A DNA stretch of 20,991 nucleotides. Origin: a virus. Made by a program: the position numbers and the translations under genes. Positions 20,841 through 20,991 of this stretch are shown in pieces (position 1 is the stretch's first letter; each line of letters starts with the position of its first letter). The notes below the pieces were generated by a model. That model was not told the origin of the DNA, searched no databases, and was given only the letters and a program-made list of their open reading frames with translations. The DNA is taken from positions 1 to 20,991 of the IMG/VR virus record IMGVR_UViG_3300010391_000097, one strand, 5' to 3'.

Positions 20841-20991
20841 ATGAAAAAGACCGTCTGGTTCAGTATTCAGTGTCTGCTAATCCTTTTTACCCTCTTTGCG
20901 GTATCAACTACAGGAGCGGCGCAAGATGGCGGGACGTTACCCGAAAAGGTAACAGAACCTATTGCTGGTTCAATCCCGCCTTCTGCGGAAA
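20841..20991 (+). CDS. Secreted protein, partial (signal peptide only)
   Basis: Starts MKKTVWFSIQCLLILFTLFA: basic n-region, hydrophobic core, then a polar Thr/Gly stretch ending GAA before QDGG, a normal signal peptide with probable cleavage after Ala near residue 28. The mature part visible (QDGGTLPEKVTEPIAGSIPP) is Pro/Thr-rich and flexible. The gene runs off the right edge. Phage operons often end in a cell-wall hydrolase or lysis protein with such a leader, but the enzymatic part is outside the window, so the product is unknown. The ATG comes 1 bp after the 37-aa gene. Confidence 0.6.
   Translation, partial: MKKTVWFSIQCLLILFTLFAVSTTGAAQDGGTLPEKVTEPIAGSIPPSAE

Overview
The window is a piece of a double-stranded DNA tailed-phage (or prophage) genome. 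The minus strand carries a virion module: small terminase subunit, large terminase subunit, portal, small proteins, scaffold, HK97-fold major capsid protein, decoration-like proteins and long fibres. The plus strand carries a replication and recombination module: clamp-like protein, P4/D5-type SF3 helicase, zinc-ribbon protein, HTH regulator, putative ssDNA-binding protein, PD-(D/E)XK nuclease, SF2 helicase and a RecU-like resolvase. No integrase, attachment site, tRNA, rRNA, CRISPR array or insertion sequence was seen. Stops follow the standard bacterial code. The host cannot be named. Most starts lack a Shine-Dalgarno sequence and two promoters abut start codons, which suggests a host that tolerates weak-SD or leaderless initiation; Patescibacteria-like bacteria are one guess.

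Layout: 1-4586 (minus) holds three proteins that share a 37-residue N-terminal module: a 93-aa protein with two copies, a 975-aa fibre, and a fibre of at least 374 aa cut by the left edge. A 71-aa unknown lies between the two fibres. 4579-7009 (minus) holds a coiled-coil protein, a zinc-finger-tailed protein and two capsid- or neck-associated proteins. 7028-13296 (minus) holds capsid, scaffold, three small proteins, portal and terminase. 13302-13971 (minus) holds three small leader genes.

The 900-bp divergent region 13972-14875 is the control centre. For the minus strand it has two consensus-like promoters, a tandem 13-bp operator-like repeat, a terminator-like hairpin in the leader and a possible structured RNA. 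Next comes a 290-bp array of about 13 copies of GTGACGGAT arranged as a large inverted repeat around a TA-rich centre, the best origin candidate. Then come a DnaA-box-like site and a promoter reading right.

14876-20991 (plus) is the early/replication operon. A 260-bp gap before the SF3 helicase holds a strong hairpin, a promoter and a leader that can fold into a long two-stem structure. The right end has two tiny zinc-binding proteins and the start of a secreted protein. Inferred working order: right-reading genes open and copy DNA from the central iteron array, the nuclease, helicase and resolvase process it, and the left-reading operon packages it and builds the virion.
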